A DNA stretch of 64,000 nt from assembly GCA_949840805.1 (NCBI GenBank), contig CATKXR010000008.1, positions 59,758 to 123,757 on the forward strand. The letters run 5' to 3'. Positions 34,245 to 43,356 of the stretch are shown here, piece by piece. A program made the position numbers and the translations under genes. The stretch is from an uncultured Lachnospiraceae bacterium (lineage in GTDB: Bacteria > Bacillota > Clostridia > Lachnospirales > Lachnospiraceae). Position 1 is the first letter of the stretch, and every line of letters begins with the position of its first letter. The notes under the pieces are model-generated. The model searched no databases. It was not told where the DNA came from and worked only from the letters and a program-made list of their open reading frames with translations.

Positions 34245-35178
34245 TGGTTCTGCCTCCCTTCTCACCGATCTTCGCCCTGCACCAGATCCAGAAATTCAAG
34301 ACCCGCTGCCTCATGGTGGAAATACCTAAGAACACCGCCACCACCAGAGCCGACAAAAGCTTCAGAAGATCCGTATCCAGTCCCATGGCAATGACAAACT
34401 GCAGAACCAGATAATAAATGATGGAACCCAAAGCCACACCCAGCAGACGGAAGCCAAAGTTGACAAATACCTTTCCAAAAATAGCCTCCCCGATGATCAC
34501 TGCAGCCAGGCCGATGACAATTGCCCCCCGGCCCATATTGATGTCCGCAAATCCCTGGTACTGGGTGAGAAGGGCGCCGGATAAAGCCACCAGGCCATTG
34601 GAGATCATCAGTCCCAGCACCCGGTTTAAATCCGTATTGATCCCCTGGGCCCGGGCCATCTTGTCGTTGCATCCCGTAGCCCGCAGGGAACATCCCAGCT
34701 CCGTGCCGAAAAACCAGTACAGAAACACAATCAGCAGGATAATCAAAAGAGACACGATCAAAATCGTATTCTTATACAAAGGAACATTTTTAATAAAACG
34801 AAGGGAAATCAAAAGCTGGAACTTATCCACATTAATGGCCTGGTTCGCCTTTCCCATAATTTTCAAATTCACAGAATAAAGCCCGAGCTGCGTCAAAATT
34901 CCGGAAAGGATCGCCGGAATTCCCATAAAGGTATGGAAAATGCCCGTGACCAGACCGCATACCATCCCTGCCAAGATCGCTCCGGCAAGGGCCACCCACA
35001 CATTCTGTCCGTTCAGCATCAGCATAATGCAGACCGCGCCGCCGGTACATAATGAGCCGTCCACCGTCAAATCCGCTATATCCAAAATCCGATAGGTGAT
35101 ATACACACCAATCGCCATAATTCCCCATATCAGTCCCTGGGCTACTGCCCCGGGCAATGCGTTCAGCAAACTTATCAT
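34237..35178 (-). CDS. ABC transporter permease, TrpXYZ-type
   Basis: The 313-residue protein has about eight or nine membrane segments and resembles branched-chain amino acid (LivH-like) permeases. Landmarks are TYRILDIADLTVDGSLCTGG near the N-terminus, the RATGCNDKMARAQGI coupling loop and the YQGFADINMGRGAIVIGLAA block. It follows AAGGATG. A GC-rich imperfect hairpin lies between it and the binding-protein gene (about 35230-35290), which may reduce downstream expression. Confidence 0.85.
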   Translation of the reverse strand: MISLLNALPGAVAQGLIWGIMAIGVYITYRILDIADLTVDGSLCTGGAVCIMLMLNGQNVWVALAGAILAGMVCGLVTGIFHTFMGIPAILSGILTQLGLYSVNLKIMGKANQAINVDKFQLLISLRFIKNVPLYKNTILIVSLLIILLIVFLYWFFGTELGCSLRATGCNDKMARAQGINTDLNRVLGLMISNGLVALSGALLTQYQGFADINMGRGAIVIGLAAVIIGEAIFGKVFVNFGFRLLGVALGSIIYYLVLQFVIAMGLDTDLLKLLSALVVAVFLGISTMRQRVLNFWIWCRAKIGEKGGRTNA

Positions 35179-35321
35179 ATCGATTCATCCTTGTTCTGCA
35201 AGATTAATGTCATATGGCCTGCCCCATATGCTCAAAGCAGCAGCGGGAGGAAATCTTCTTCCATCCCGCCGCCTGGCTGTTTTGTCCATAGCTGTCCAGA
35301 AGATATCAAACTGCTGAAAAA

Positions 35322-36398
35322 TTACTCCTCAATAGCTACATAATCATCAGGAACCGTAATATTTAAGGCATCACAAAGGCTCTTGTTATACTTTTTGGTA
35401 AACTGCGGCGCATACTCGATAGGCATCTCGGAAATATCGGCCTCTCCGGTCAGGATCTTTGCCGCCATCCTTCCCGTACCCACACCCAGATCATAATAGC
35501 TGATGGACAGAGTCGCCACTCCGCAGCCGCGGCACATGCCTTCCTCACCTGCCACCACCGGGACGCCGGCCGGCTGGCAGACATTGTTCACCAGTTCCGT
35601 GTTGGCCGCAGCCGTATTGTCCGTAGGCACATAAATCACATCGCTCTCGTCTGCCGCCTTGGTCACAATAGTGGTCAGATCATTGGAATCGGAAAACGCA
35701 TAGTACTCACAGGTATATCCAAAGGCTTCCAGAGCCGCCTTCACCGTGTCTACCTGGTACTGGGAATTCGCCTCGGCAGAGCAGTAAAGAAGCCCTACCT
35801 TCTTGGCATCCGGGAACAGTTCATGAAGCATAGCCGCCTGTTCGTCCAAAGGAGCCAGGTCGGACGTACCGGAAATATTGCCGCCTACCGTACCGGTAAA
35901 TCCGTCAATTCCAAGAGCCACCCCATATTCGGTTACGGAAGTTCCCAGAATCGGAATCTCGTTGGTACCAGCCTGGGCCGCCTGAAGGGCAGGAGTGGCA
36001 TTGGCAAGGATCAAATCCACATCGGATGATACAAAGCTGTTGATAATGGTGGAGCAGGTATTGGAATCTCCCTGAGCATTCTGCTCGTCAAAGCTCACGG
36101 CATCTCCTAAGGCTTCCGTCAAAGCATCTTTAAAGCCCTGTGTGGCGGCGTCAAGGGCATCGTGCTGTACCAACTGGCAGATCCCCACCGTATACGTCTC
36201 ACCGGACGCTTCCTGTCCCGCGCCGTCCGCCGCTTCTGAAGTATCCTTGGCTTCGTCTCCCGCCGCCGCGGCAGTCTCCCCCGCCCCGGCGGTGGTTTCT
36301 GCCGTGCTGCTGTCTTTTGCGCCGCCGGAACATGCCGCCATGGACATTACCATAGACGCCGCCAAAATCATGGATAAAAGCTTTCCTGATTTTTTCAT
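35322..36398 (-). CDS. ABC transporter substrate-binding lipoprotein (COG2984 type)
   Basis: The 358-residue precursor has a lipoprotein signal (VMSMAACSGG) and an Ala/Thr/Glu-rich spacer. A two-lobe periplasmic-binding domain then starts at YTVGICQLVQHDALDAATQG. The segments FDEQNAQGDSNTC, LANATPALQAAQ, GTSVTEYGVALG and YVPTDNTAA are typical of the ABC-type group to which TrpX belongs. It is first in its operon, ahead of permease and ATPase genes. The substrate may be an aromatic amino acid or a related compound, which is inference from family only. Confidence 0.85.
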   Translation of the reverse strand: MKKSGKLLSMILAASMVMSMAACSGGAKDSSTAETTAGAGETAAAAGDEAKDTSEAADGAGQEASGETYTVGICQLVQHDALDAATQGFKDALTEALGDAVSFDEQNAQGDSNTCSTIINSFVSSDVDLILANATPALQAAQAGTNEIPILGTSVTEYGVALGIDGFTGTVGGNISGTSDLAPLDEQAAMLHELFPDAKKVGLLYCSAEANSQYQVDTVKAALEAFGYTCEYYAFSDSNDLTTIVTKAADESDVIYVPTDNTAAANTELVNNVCQPAGVPVVAGEEGMCRGCGVATLSISYYDLGVGTGRMAAKILTGEADISEMPIEYAPQFTKKYNKSLCDALNITVPDDYVAIEE

Positions 36399-36615
36399 AA
36401 TCTTTTCTCCCTCTGGTTTTATGTTTTATGTATTCCGAAAGAACACACTTGGTATCATACTACAAAATTCCACCCACGTCAACTTTATATAACTTTAAAA
36501 TGTTAAAATTTAAAGCAGTAAAGTAAAAATCCCGGCAATACCCCCGCAATAAAAAACCGTCAGCCGATCCTTTGCAAATATCGTCATTTTATACAAAATA
36601 CAATCCATTATTCAT

Positions 36616-36644
36616 TTGCCATTTTACGTTTTTTCTATTATAAT
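36616..36644 (+). promoter_or_regulatory. Promoter of the PsiE-like gene
   Basis: The -35 box TTGCCA (36616-36621) and -10 box TATAAT (36639-36644) are separated by 17 bases, a near-consensus vegetative promoter 52 bases before the start codon. The rest of the 297-base gap upstream holds nothing I can name. Confidence 0.7.
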
Positions 36645-36695
36645 AGTCAGTATATAAAGATTTTGTCAATATTTGTAAACAGAACGGAGGAAAGT

Positions 36696-37103
36696 ATGAA
36701 ACAACACTTAGGTGAAAAAGCTTCAACCGCACAAGGCTTTATTTTTAAGACAGCTATGTTTTTGGAACTGCTGATGGCGCTCATCGTGATCGTGGCGCTC
36801 GCCATTATGTTCACCCGCGTCCCGGGGGATTTGCTGCAGTTGGTACACAGCGGGGAGTTCAATCAGTTCCTTAAAATGATGTTTGACCTGATTATCGGAA
36901 TTGAGCTTTTAAAGATGCTGTGCCGCCATGATCTGGACTCGGTAGTGGAGGTCCTTTTATTCTCCGTAGCCAGGGAGATGATCATCGAACATATGCCGAT
37001 CTATTTTACCCTGGTAGGGATCATCGCCATTGCCATCCTGTTCCTGATCCGGAAATACTTATTTGTATCTGCCCTTGACAAGGAAGACAACGAATATTTA
37101 TAA
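36696..37103 (+). CDS. PsiE-like membrane protein
   Basis: The 135-residue protein has four hydrophobic helices in the pattern of the phosphate-starvation-inducible E family. The conserved central block is MMFDLIIGIELLKMLCRHD, followed by VVEVLLFSVAREMII and a third-to-fourth helix hairpin. The start at 36696 follows ACGGAGGAAAG. PsiE has no established biochemical role. It is monocistronic, with its own strong promoter, and convergent with the dipeptidase. Confidence 0.78.
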   Translation: MKQHLGEKASTAQGFIFKTAMFLELLMALIVIVALAIMFTRVPGDLLQLVHSGEFNQFLKMMFDLIIGIELLKMLCRHDLDSVVEVLLFSVAREMIIEHMPIYFTLVGIIAIAILFLIRKYLFVSALDKEDNEYL

Positions 37104-37156
37104 AATTTCAGGGCGGCCCGGCCGGGCCGCCCTTCTTTGTCCGGGCTGCCGGGCTT

Positions 37157-38173
37157 TCACAAAAGTTCCCGGTACACCCGCAGCACATTCCCATGAAAAA
37201 CAGCCTCGATCTCCGATACGGTAAATCCCTGGCGGCTCATCTCATCAGCAAGAAGCCCCATACCGGAACTGTCTTCCATCTCCAGGACGCTTGTGATCCC
37301 GTCAAAATCACTGCCCAGGCCGATACATCCTATCCCGCCCGTTTTCTTCATATGCTTCATATGCATCACCATATCCCGGCAATAACTGCGGACCGGTTCC
37401 TTTCCGTCTTCCTTATCCCGAAGAAAAGACGCGCAGAAATTAATACCGGCCACACCGCCACGCTCTGCCAGGGCATGGATCATTTCGTCTGTCAGGTTGC
37501 GGGGATGCCCTGCCACCGCCCGGGCATTGGAATGGCTTGCCACAAAAGGCTTTTTCGTGTAACGGAACACATCCCATATTCCCGCATCGTTCAGGTGGGA
37601 AATATCAATTATCATTCCCATGCGTTCCATCTCCCTCACAAAATCAATCCCCGTCCCCGTAAGGCCGTTCTCCGTGTCCGGAATACAAAAGGGCCGGCCG
37701 GTTCCCTTATCCGGGAGAATCCGGTTGGGATATCCCAGCCCGTTGGGGAAATTCCAGGTCAGGGTCATCATCCTGACTCCCAGCCGGTAAAAATCACGGA
37801 GATACTCCAGTTTCCCACAGCAGACGCCGCCCTCTTCTATCGCAAGCAGCGCCGACATCCTTCCCTCTTTCTTGTTTCTCTCAATATCCTGCCAGTTTGT
37901 CACCACGCGGATCCGGTCCGTGTAAGGCCGCAATTCTTCATAGAAAACATCTATCAGCTCCATGACATATTCAAAAGGCTTCTCCTGCTTTTCCAAATGG
38001 GTAAACAGGGCAAAATTCTGCAGAAGATAATTGCCTTTTGCCATTTTCTGCAGGTCAATATGTAAGGAATTGCAAAAAAGATCCCCCTCCTCCCCCCTTT
38101 TTCTGCGCTCGAAAATCTCCGATATGGTATCACAATGCATATCCGCCACCTGAGTATACGCTGTCTTTTCCAT
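37157..38173 (-). CDS. Membrane dipeptidase family protein (renal dipeptidase, M19)
   Basis: The 338-residue product belongs to the metal-dependent M19 dipeptidases. ADMHCDTI carries the first metal-ligand His and Asp, LLAIEEG the bridging Glu, IDISHLND and VASHSNARAVAGHPRNL further His ligands, and GLGSDFDGI a conserved Asp. Most bacterial members cleave dipeptides, some with D-residues. No signal peptide is seen, so it is cytoplasmic. It follows GGAGG and stands alone next to the alpha-galactosidase promoter. Confidence 0.88.
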   Translation of the reverse strand: MEKTAYTQVADMHCDTISEIFERRKRGEEGDLFCNSLHIDLQKMAKGNYLLQNFALFTHLEKQEKPFEYVMELIDVFYEELRPYTDRIRVVTNWQDIERNKKEGRMSALLAIEEGGVCCGKLEYLRDFYRLGVRMMTLTWNFPNGLGYPNRILPDKGTGRPFCIPDTENGLTGTGIDFVREMERMGMIIDISHLNDAGIWDVFRYTKKPFVASHSNARAVAGHPRNLTDEMIHALAERGGVAGINFCASFLRDKEDGKEPVRSYCRDMVMHMKHMKKTGGIGCIGLGSDFDGITSVLEMEDSSGMGLLADEMSRQGFTVSEIEAVFHGNVLRVYRELL

Positions 38174-38311
38174 GGCCGTCCTCCCTCATGCCTGTTTCTT
38201 CGCAGCAACGCCCCGATTTCTTTTCGGGACGGTTCCTTACTGCCATATTTTATCTATATGTATTATTATAGCATAAATCCCGTGGACATCACCCTTCACT
38301 TAACATTTTTG

Positions 38312-38362
38312 ATACTTTTCCATACATAAATATCTTTTCAGAAATCGTGATTCCGCTATAAT
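38312..38362 (+). promoter_or_regulatory. Promoter region of the first alpha-galactosidase
   Basis: A perfect -10 box TATAAT lies at 38357-38362 but the -35 position (about 38334-38340) is poor. Just upstream is ATACTTTTCCATA (38312-38324), similar to the CATTTTTCCAT repeats before the sugar ABC operon at 43217. This suggests control by one of the two AraC-type proteins encoded nearby. Confidence 0.5.
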
Positions 38363-38432
38363 GGTAAATAAACCAAAAAGAAACAATAAACATTTCAACA
38401 ACATAAAATAATATTCAACGGAGGATATTGTT

Positions 38433-40667
38433 ATGGCGATCATTTTCCACGAAGCCGCAAGAGAGTTCCATCTTTACAACGACAAACTCAGCTATATTAT
38501 AAAGATCCTCGAAAACGGCCACTTAGGCCAGCTCTACTTTGGAGCCAGAATCGCCGACCGGAAAGATTTTGACCATCTTCTGGAGACCTGTTACCGTCCC
38601 ATGACTGCCTATCAGTCTGAAAATTATGCCTTTTCCTTAGAGCATATTAAACAGGAGTATCCCGTCTACGGCACCACGGATTTTAAGCTGCCTGCCATGG
38701 AGATCCTGCAGCCGGACGGCAGCCGGATCACCAACTTTACCTACTGCAGCCACCGGATCTTCCAGGGAAAGCCAGGCTTAAAAGGCCTTCCCGCCACCTA
38801 CACCGAGGCGGAGGAAGAGGCCGATACCCTTGAAGTGACCTTAAAGGACGAGCTTCTCGGCTTAAAGCTTATCCTTCTGTACACGATTTTCAACAGGGAA
38901 GGCGCCATTGCCAGAAGCGCCCGGTTTGAAAATCCAACGGAGGAAACCTATAAGATCACCAGAGCCATGAGCACCAGCCTGGACCTGCCGGACTGCAATT
39001 ATGACTGGATCCAGTTTTCCGGCGCATGGTCCAGAGAACGCCAGGTAAAGACAAGGCGCCTTGAGCAGGGAATTCAGTCCGTTGGCAGCAACCGCGGCCA
39101 TTCCAGCGCCACCCACAATCCTTTTATCGTGTTAAAGAGGCCCACTGCTGATGAATTCCAGGGTGAGGTCATGGGTTTTTCCCTCATATACAGCGGCAAC
39201 TTTCTGGCACAGGCAGAAGTTGACACCTACAATGTGACCCGTGTTATGTTAGGCATCCATCCCTTCAGCTTTACCTGGAATTTAATGCCGGGTGAAAGCT
39301 TCCAGACACCGGAAGCCGTTACGGTCTACTCAAAAGACGGTTTAAACGGCATGAGCCAGACTTTCCACCGCCTGTACCGCAGCCGCCTGGCCAGAGGAGA
39401 ATGGAGAGATAAGGTCCGCCCGGTTCTTTTAAACAACTGGGAAGCTACCTATTTTAATTTTGACGAGAACAAGCTGGTTGACATTGCCAGGGCGGCAAAA
39501 GCCGACGGCGTGGAACTGTTTGTGCTGGATGACGGCTGGTTCGGCGCCCGCAGCAACGATTATGCGGGACTGGGCGACTGGTATGCCAACACGGAGCGCC
39601 TTCCAAACGGAATCAAGGGACTTTCTGAGAGAATCGAAGCCTTAGGCATGAAATTCGGCCTGTGGGTAGAACTCGAGATGGCAAATATGGACAGCGACCT
39701 TTACCGGTCCCATCCGGACTGGCTGCTTCAGACGCCGGGACGTACCCTGTCCCACGGCAGGCACCAGTATGTGCTGGATTTCTCCCGCGCCGAGGTGGTA
39801 GACCACATTTACGATATGGTTGCAAAGATTTTGTCCGAATCCAAAGTTTCCTATATTAAATGGGACATGAACCGTTCCATCACAGAATGCTACTCCCTGG
39901 CACTAACCCCGGAGCGGCAGGGCGAGGTGTTCCACCGGTATATACTGGGGCTGTATTCCTTATATGAAAGGCTGATCCAGAACTTCCCCCATATTTTGTT
40001 TGAATCCTGTGCCAGCGGCGGCGCCCGGTTCGATGCCGGAATGCTGTACTATGCTCCTCAGTGCTGGACAAGCGACGACTCGGACGCAGCAGAGCGGATC
40101 AAGATTCAGTACGGCACCAGTTTTGGGTATCCGGTAGTCAGCATGGGGGCTCATGTGTCTGCCGTCCCCAACCATCAGCTCAACCGCATAACCCCTCTGT
40201 CCACCCGGGGCAATGTGGCATTCTTCGGCGCCTTTGGCTATGAACTGGATCTGCAGAAGCTGTCACCAAAAGAGCGGGAAATGGTCCGGGAACAGATCCG
40301 TTTTATGAAACGTTATCGTTCTGTGATCCAGTTCGGCACCTTCTACCGGCTTCAGAGTCCTTTTGAGAACAATATTGCCGCCTGGATGACCGTATCGGAG
40401 GATCAGAAAACCGCAATCGTGGGATACTACAAGATCCTCAATGACGTCAACTGCGAGTACCGCCGTCTCCGTTTAAAAGGCCTGGATCCGGATAAGATTT
40501 ACCATATCGACCAGACCGGCAGCTGTCATGGCGGCGATGAATTGATGAATTTAGGGCTTATCACCACAGACGCCTCCGCCGGACAGCCAGGCAGCGGGCA
40601 GCCGGAAGAGGGCTTTGACGTCTGTACGGACTTTTGGTCAAAGCTTTATGTGCTGACAGCAGAATAA
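38433..40667 (+). CDS. Alpha-galactosidase, GH36
   Basis: The 744-residue product hydrolyses terminal alpha-1,6-galactose from melibiose, raffinose and stachyose. It has an N-terminal beta-sandwich, a TIM barrel opening at LLNNWEATYFNFDE, and a C-terminal beta domain. The nucleophile is Asp478 in KWDMNR and the acid/base is Asp548 in CWTSDDSDA, the same positions as recalled for Geobacillus AgaA. LDDGWFGARSNDYAGLGDW carries substrate contacts and the galactose-binding CASGGARFD is intact. No signal peptide is present, so it works on imported sugar. It follows CGGAGG and is monocistronic. A second, diverged copy lies 7 kb downstream. Confidence 0.95.
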   Translation: MAIIFHEAAREFHLYNDKLSYIIKILENGHLGQLYFGARIADRKDFDHLLETCYRPMTAYQSENYAFSLEHIKQEYPVYGTTDFKLPAMEILQPDGSRITNFTYCSHRIFQGKPGLKGLPATYTEAEEEADTLEVTLKDELLGLKLILLYTIFNREGAIARSARFENPTEETYKITRAMSTSLDLPDCNYDWIQFSGAWSRERQVKTRRLEQGIQSVGSNRGHSSATHNPFIVLKRPTADEFQGEVMGFSLIYSGNFLAQAEVDTYNVTRVMLGIHPFSFTWNLMPGESFQTPEAVTVYSKDGLNGMSQTFHRLYRSRLARGEWRDKVRPVLLNNWEATYFNFDENKLVDIARAAKADGVELFVLDDGWFGARSNDYAGLGDWYANTERLPNGIKGLSERIEALGMKFGLWVELEMANMDSDLYRSHPDWLLQTPGRTLSHGRHQYVLDFSRAEVVDHIYDMVAKILSESKVSYIKWDMNRSITECYSLALTPERQGEVFHRYILGLYSLYERLIQNFPHILFESCASGGARFDAGMLYYAPQCWTSDDSDAAERIKIQYGTSFGYPVVSMGAHVSAVPNHQLNRITPLSTRGNVAFFGAFGYELDLQKLSPKEREMVREQIRFMKRYRSVIQFGTFYRLQSPFENNIAAWMTVSEDQKTAIVGYYKILNDVNCEYRRLRLKGLDPDKIYHIDQTGSCHGGDELMNLGLITTDASAGQPGSGQPEEGFDVCTDFWSKLYVLTAE

Positions 40668-40685
40668 AAAACCATACCTTGTCGT

Positions 40686-40741
40686 CAGTACTATCCATAG
40701 GTCAATATTGTTAAGTTAAAGATTTTTCCAAAGGGTCCGCA
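40686..40741 (+). repeat. 56-bp module shared with the second alpha-galactosidase locus
   Basis: This stretch begins CAGTACTATCCATAGGTCAA and ends AAAGGGTCCGCA. It is repeated with few changes at 49702-49757, again just after an alpha-galactosidase stop codon. It contains no open frame. Confidence 0.8.
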
Positions 40742-40773
40742 CCATTTAAATGAAAGGCGCTACCCCCATAGAA

Positions 40774-40803
40774 CAGGCGGACCTTTCGGAATCACTGTAA
40801 ACA
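40774..40803 (+). repeat. 30-bp repeat flanking the structured insert
   Basis: A 30-base segment starting CAGGCGGACCTTTCGGAATC recurs at 41172-41201 with 27 of 30 bases identical. The second copy overlaps the right end of repeat B. GCGGACCTTT also pairs with AAAGGGTCCGC at 40730-40740. Between the two copies are small hairpins (GCACG / CGTGC, GGGCAT / ATGCCC) and a terminator. Confidence 0.6.
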
Positions 40804-40906
40804 GCGTCAAGCTCTGCACGACAAGATATACCTTTTCGTGCGGAGCCTGACGGAGCACGCCTGCCCGAGGGGCATGTATTATGAGATGCCCGGAAGGGTA
40901 TATAAA

Positions 40907-40958
40907 AACGCGCGGATGTCCTGAAAGTTTATAACCATTCAGGACATGGCGCGTTTTT
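40907..40958. terminator. Terminator in the gap after the first alpha-galactosidase
   Basis: A near-perfect 18-bp stem AACGCGCGGATGTCCTGAA / TTCAGGACATGGCGCGTT with a 12-base loop has TTTTT on the plus side and an A/T-rich tract on the other. It can end the plus-strand alpha-galactosidase transcript. Confidence 0.75.
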
Positions 40959-41030
40959 CTGATTATTTTCTCCAAAAGGTCCGCACTCCTAAATGGAATG
41001 CCATTGTTCCATAAAACAGCCGATAACATA

Positions 41031-41176
41031 GCCTGGCCTGTTACCCATACCCCGGAAAACCCTCGAAGAACGTCGGCGCTTAATGAGCCGGGATGCTTTT
41101 CCCGGCGAATTTAGCGTCCGCTACGTTCTTCACGGAGCGGGAGCGCGTTTTCCGGGGTACGGGTAACAGGCCAGGC
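41031..41176 (+). repeat. 146-bp palindromic repeat, copy B
   Basis: Thirty-base arms (41031-41060 and 41147-41176) are complementary except for one A-C pair. Inside are GAAGAACGT / ACGTTCTTC and GCCGGG / CCCGGC stems. Compared with copy A the outer arm changes from TTATTCGTA to TTACCCATA while the partner arm changes to match. It lies between the convergent alpha-galactosidase and AraC genes. CCATAAAAC(A/G)GCCGATAA precedes both this copy and copy C. Confidence 0.85.
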
Positions 41177-41212
41177 GAATCTTTCGGAATCACTGCAAAC
41201 AACATCCACCCC

Positions 41213-42109
41213 TCATTCCATCCCCGCCGGCAAAAGACTCTGCAGCTCCCTCTGCAGCCGCTCCCGATAAACCGCCGACACGGTGCTCCGGTACTTGGTG
41301 GGCGCGACCCCCATCCGTTTCTTAAAAATGGCCGAAAAGGCTGCCGGATTCTTAAATCCGCAGCTCTCTGCCACTTCCTCCACCGGCTGTTCACTTAAGG
41401 TAAGAAGTTCCGTAGCGCGGGTAATGCAGAAATTGGTCAGATATTCCTTTGGGGACACTCCCAGGGTCTCATTGAAAATCTGGTATAAGTAGCCCCGGCT
41501 CACCGCCACCTGCCGGGCGATATCCGCCACCTGCAGCCCCTCGGAAAAATGCTGCTGGATAAAGGCCACCGCCTCCCGCAGGTAACGGTTGGTATTCTCC
41601 CGGTGATGGTCCGGGTCATACTGCTGCTCCGGCTGCTCGTCCCCTGCCACACAGGACAGAAATTCATAAAACAGCCCATGGAGGTAAAATTCATTCCTCA
41701 GACTGTTTTTGTTATGCTTTAACATCTCCATCACCAGCCCCCGGATCCGCTCCCTCTCGCTGCTTTTAAATACCAGATGGTTGTGATTGAGTCCCATCCG
41801 GTACAGATACTCCGGCGCCCGGGGGCCGGAAAAACCTACCCACACATAGGTCCAGGGGTTGTCCGGACATGCCTGATAAAAGGTCACGGTATTGGGTTCA
41901 ATAAGAAAACCCTGCCCGGCCTTTACATGGTAACGGCTGTCCCCTACCACATATTCCCCTTCGCCCTCGAGGACATAGTGAACCACATAATTTGGACGCA
42001 CCGCGGGGCCAAAGTAATGAAACCGGTCACACTTTTCATATCCGCAAAAACACAGATAAAAATCCTGAATCTGACGATTGGTCAGTTGAAGCACGATTGA
42101 TTGTTCCAT
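41213..42109 (-). CDS. AraC family transcriptional regulator
   Basis: The 298-residue protein has an N-terminal cupin-like sugar-binding domain (VRPNYVVHYVLEGEGEYVVGD, then VKAGQGFLIEPN) and a C-terminal double helix-turn-helix (LQVADIARQVAVSRGYLYQIF and PVEEVAESCGFKNPAAFSAIFKKRMG). The start at 42107-42109 follows GGAGAATATTT. It is closely similar in plan to the next gene, suggesting paralogues. It most likely activates one of the flanking alpha-galactosidase or sugar-transport units in response to an alpha-galactoside. Confidence 0.88.
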   Translation of the reverse strand: MEQSIVLQLTNRQIQDFYLCFCGYEKCDRFHYFGPAVRPNYVVHYVLEGEGEYVVGDSRYHVKAGQGFLIEPNTVTFYQACPDNPWTYVWVGFSGPRAPEYLYRMGLNHNHLVFKSSERERIRGLVMEMLKHNKNSLRNEFYLHGLFYEFLSCVAGDEQPEQQYDPDHHRENTNRYLREAVAFIQQHFSEGLQVADIARQVAVSRGYLYQIFNETLGVSPKEYLTNFCITRATELLTLSEQPVEEVAESCGFKNPAAFSAIFKKRMGVAPTKYRSTVSAVYRERLQRELQSLLPAGME

Positions 42110-42204
42110 AAATATTCTCCATCCCCTGTCCATACGCAAATAACATCCCCCTGCCCGGGCGGACTGCCAGACTGCTTTCTTTTGGCGGCCCTATCCCTGC
42201 CCCG

Positions 42205-43113
42205 TCATGCAATGGGAGGCTGCTTTTCCGTATAGCGATCCATGGTTTCTTTATGGCTCCTGTAATTTTTCGGACTTAATTCAAATTTCTTTTTAAATGC
42301 TTTGGAAAATGCAAGAGAATCTTCATATCCTACCGCTGCAGATACCTCTGTCACCGGCAGTTCTGTGGAAATCAAAAGATTTGCCGCCTTATGGAGCCTG
42401 AAATCCATCAGAAACTTCTGGGCTGACAGCCCCAGCTCCTTCTGAAACACATGATTCAGATAGGTACGGCTGATTCCTACATAGTCAGCTATGTCCGATA
42501 CGTTGATCCCATAGCTGTGCTTCCACTTTACATAGTCAATGGCCTGTTCCACATAGACATTGCTGCTGTAGTCGTAACGCCCCGAGCCGCTTTTCTGGTT
42601 CAGGTAATCATGGCTGTAATTCTCAACCAGCAAAGCCAGAAGCATCATCAGGGAAGAATTGCGCTTCAGGTCATTGGAAAAGGAAAGCTGGACAGAACTT
42701 AAAATCATGTTGATCTGTTCTTCCACCTGGTCCCGGTTCTTAAAAGGCAGTACATACGCCTGCTTGGAAAAACCGCAGTTTTTTAAAATCGCCTCCGCAC
42801 GGATTCCGTCAAAACCTACCCAGGCATAGGTCCAGGGATCCTCCGGATCAGCTCCATAGCGGTTCTCCTCGCCGGGGCGGATCAAAAACATCTGGTTTGC
42901 CGTCAAAAAGTACGTGATTCCGTTTGCCGTGTAGGATCCTTTCCCGTCCAGCACAAAGTGAATGATGTATTCTTCTCTCATAGATCGCGCAATGGAGTGG
43001 GTGGGCTCGCAGTGCTCCAATCCGCAGTGAATCAAATATAGGTCCATATAAGTTCCCCGCAGATGCTCCAGGCAGCGGAATTGGGCAGAATCGGTATACT
43101 TGACATTTCTCAT
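42205..43113 (-). CDS. AraC family transcriptional regulator (MsmR/RafR-like)
   Basis: The 302-residue protein has a cupin-type sensor domain (EYIIHFVLDGKGSYTANG, LIRPGEENRYGADPEDPWTYAWVGF) and a C-terminal AraC DNA-binding domain (INVSDIADYVGISRTYLNHVFQKELG; PVTEVSAAVGYEDSLAFSKAFKKKF). The chosen start is the ATG at 43111-43113, ten bases after GGAGG; the ATG three codons upstream is only one base from it. It is divergent from the sugar ABC operon starting at 43357. Direct repeats upstream of that operon are candidate binding sites. The arrangement matches MsmR next to msmEFG in streptococci. Confidence 0.88.
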   Translation of the reverse strand: MRNVKYTDSAQFRCLEHLRGTYMDLYLIHCGLEHCEPTHSIARSMREEYIIHFVLDGKGSYTANGITYFLTANQMFLIRPGEENRYGADPEDPWTYAWVGFDGIRAEAILKNCGFSKQAYVLPFKNRDQVEEQINMILSSVQLSFSNDLKRNSSLMMLLALLVENYSHDYLNQKSGSGRYDYSSNVYVEQAIDYVKWKHSYGINVSDIADYVGISRTYLNHVFQKELGLSAQKFLMDFRLHKAANLLISTELPVTEVSAAVGYEDSLAFSKAFKKKFELSPKNYRSHKETMDRYTEKQPPIA

Positions 43114-43216
43114 AAAATTCATTCCTCCAGTTTTTTAGTAATTTTCAACAATGGTCTATGATGCTAACACTGGAAAACCAATTTTACATTTAATCATATT
43201 ATACACCAAACTAATA

Positions 43217-43309
43217 CATTTTTCCATATCCTTATTCATTTTTCCATGTTAAAAATACGACTTTTATTGTCAGTTATCCATAGACAATATTATCGTCTTT
43301 TCATATAAT
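43217..43309 (+). promoter_or_regulatory. Promoter with AraC-type direct repeats, sugar ABC operon
   Basis: CATTTTTCCATAT starts at 43217 and CATTTTTCCATGT at 43237, exactly 20 bases apart, in tandem as AraC dimers prefer. Downstream are a weak -35 TAGACA (43281-43286), a 17-base spacer and a perfect -10 TATAAT (43304-43309). A weak -35 with upstream repeats fits activation. Confidence 0.6.
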
Positions 43310-43356
43310 TATTTCAAGAAATTAAGTCAATATGACGAACACGGGAGGTAATTATC

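Noticed and set aside
40760..41029. Minus-strand frame of 89 codons in the gap after the first alpha-galactosidase
   Set aside because: It covers the hairpins and the terminator and has no ribosome binding site.
41080..41394. Minus-strand Arg-rich frame across repeat B
   Set aside because: It runs from the AraC gene into the 146-bp repeat in a different frame; a similar frame crosses copy C, which shows it is a by-product of the repeat.
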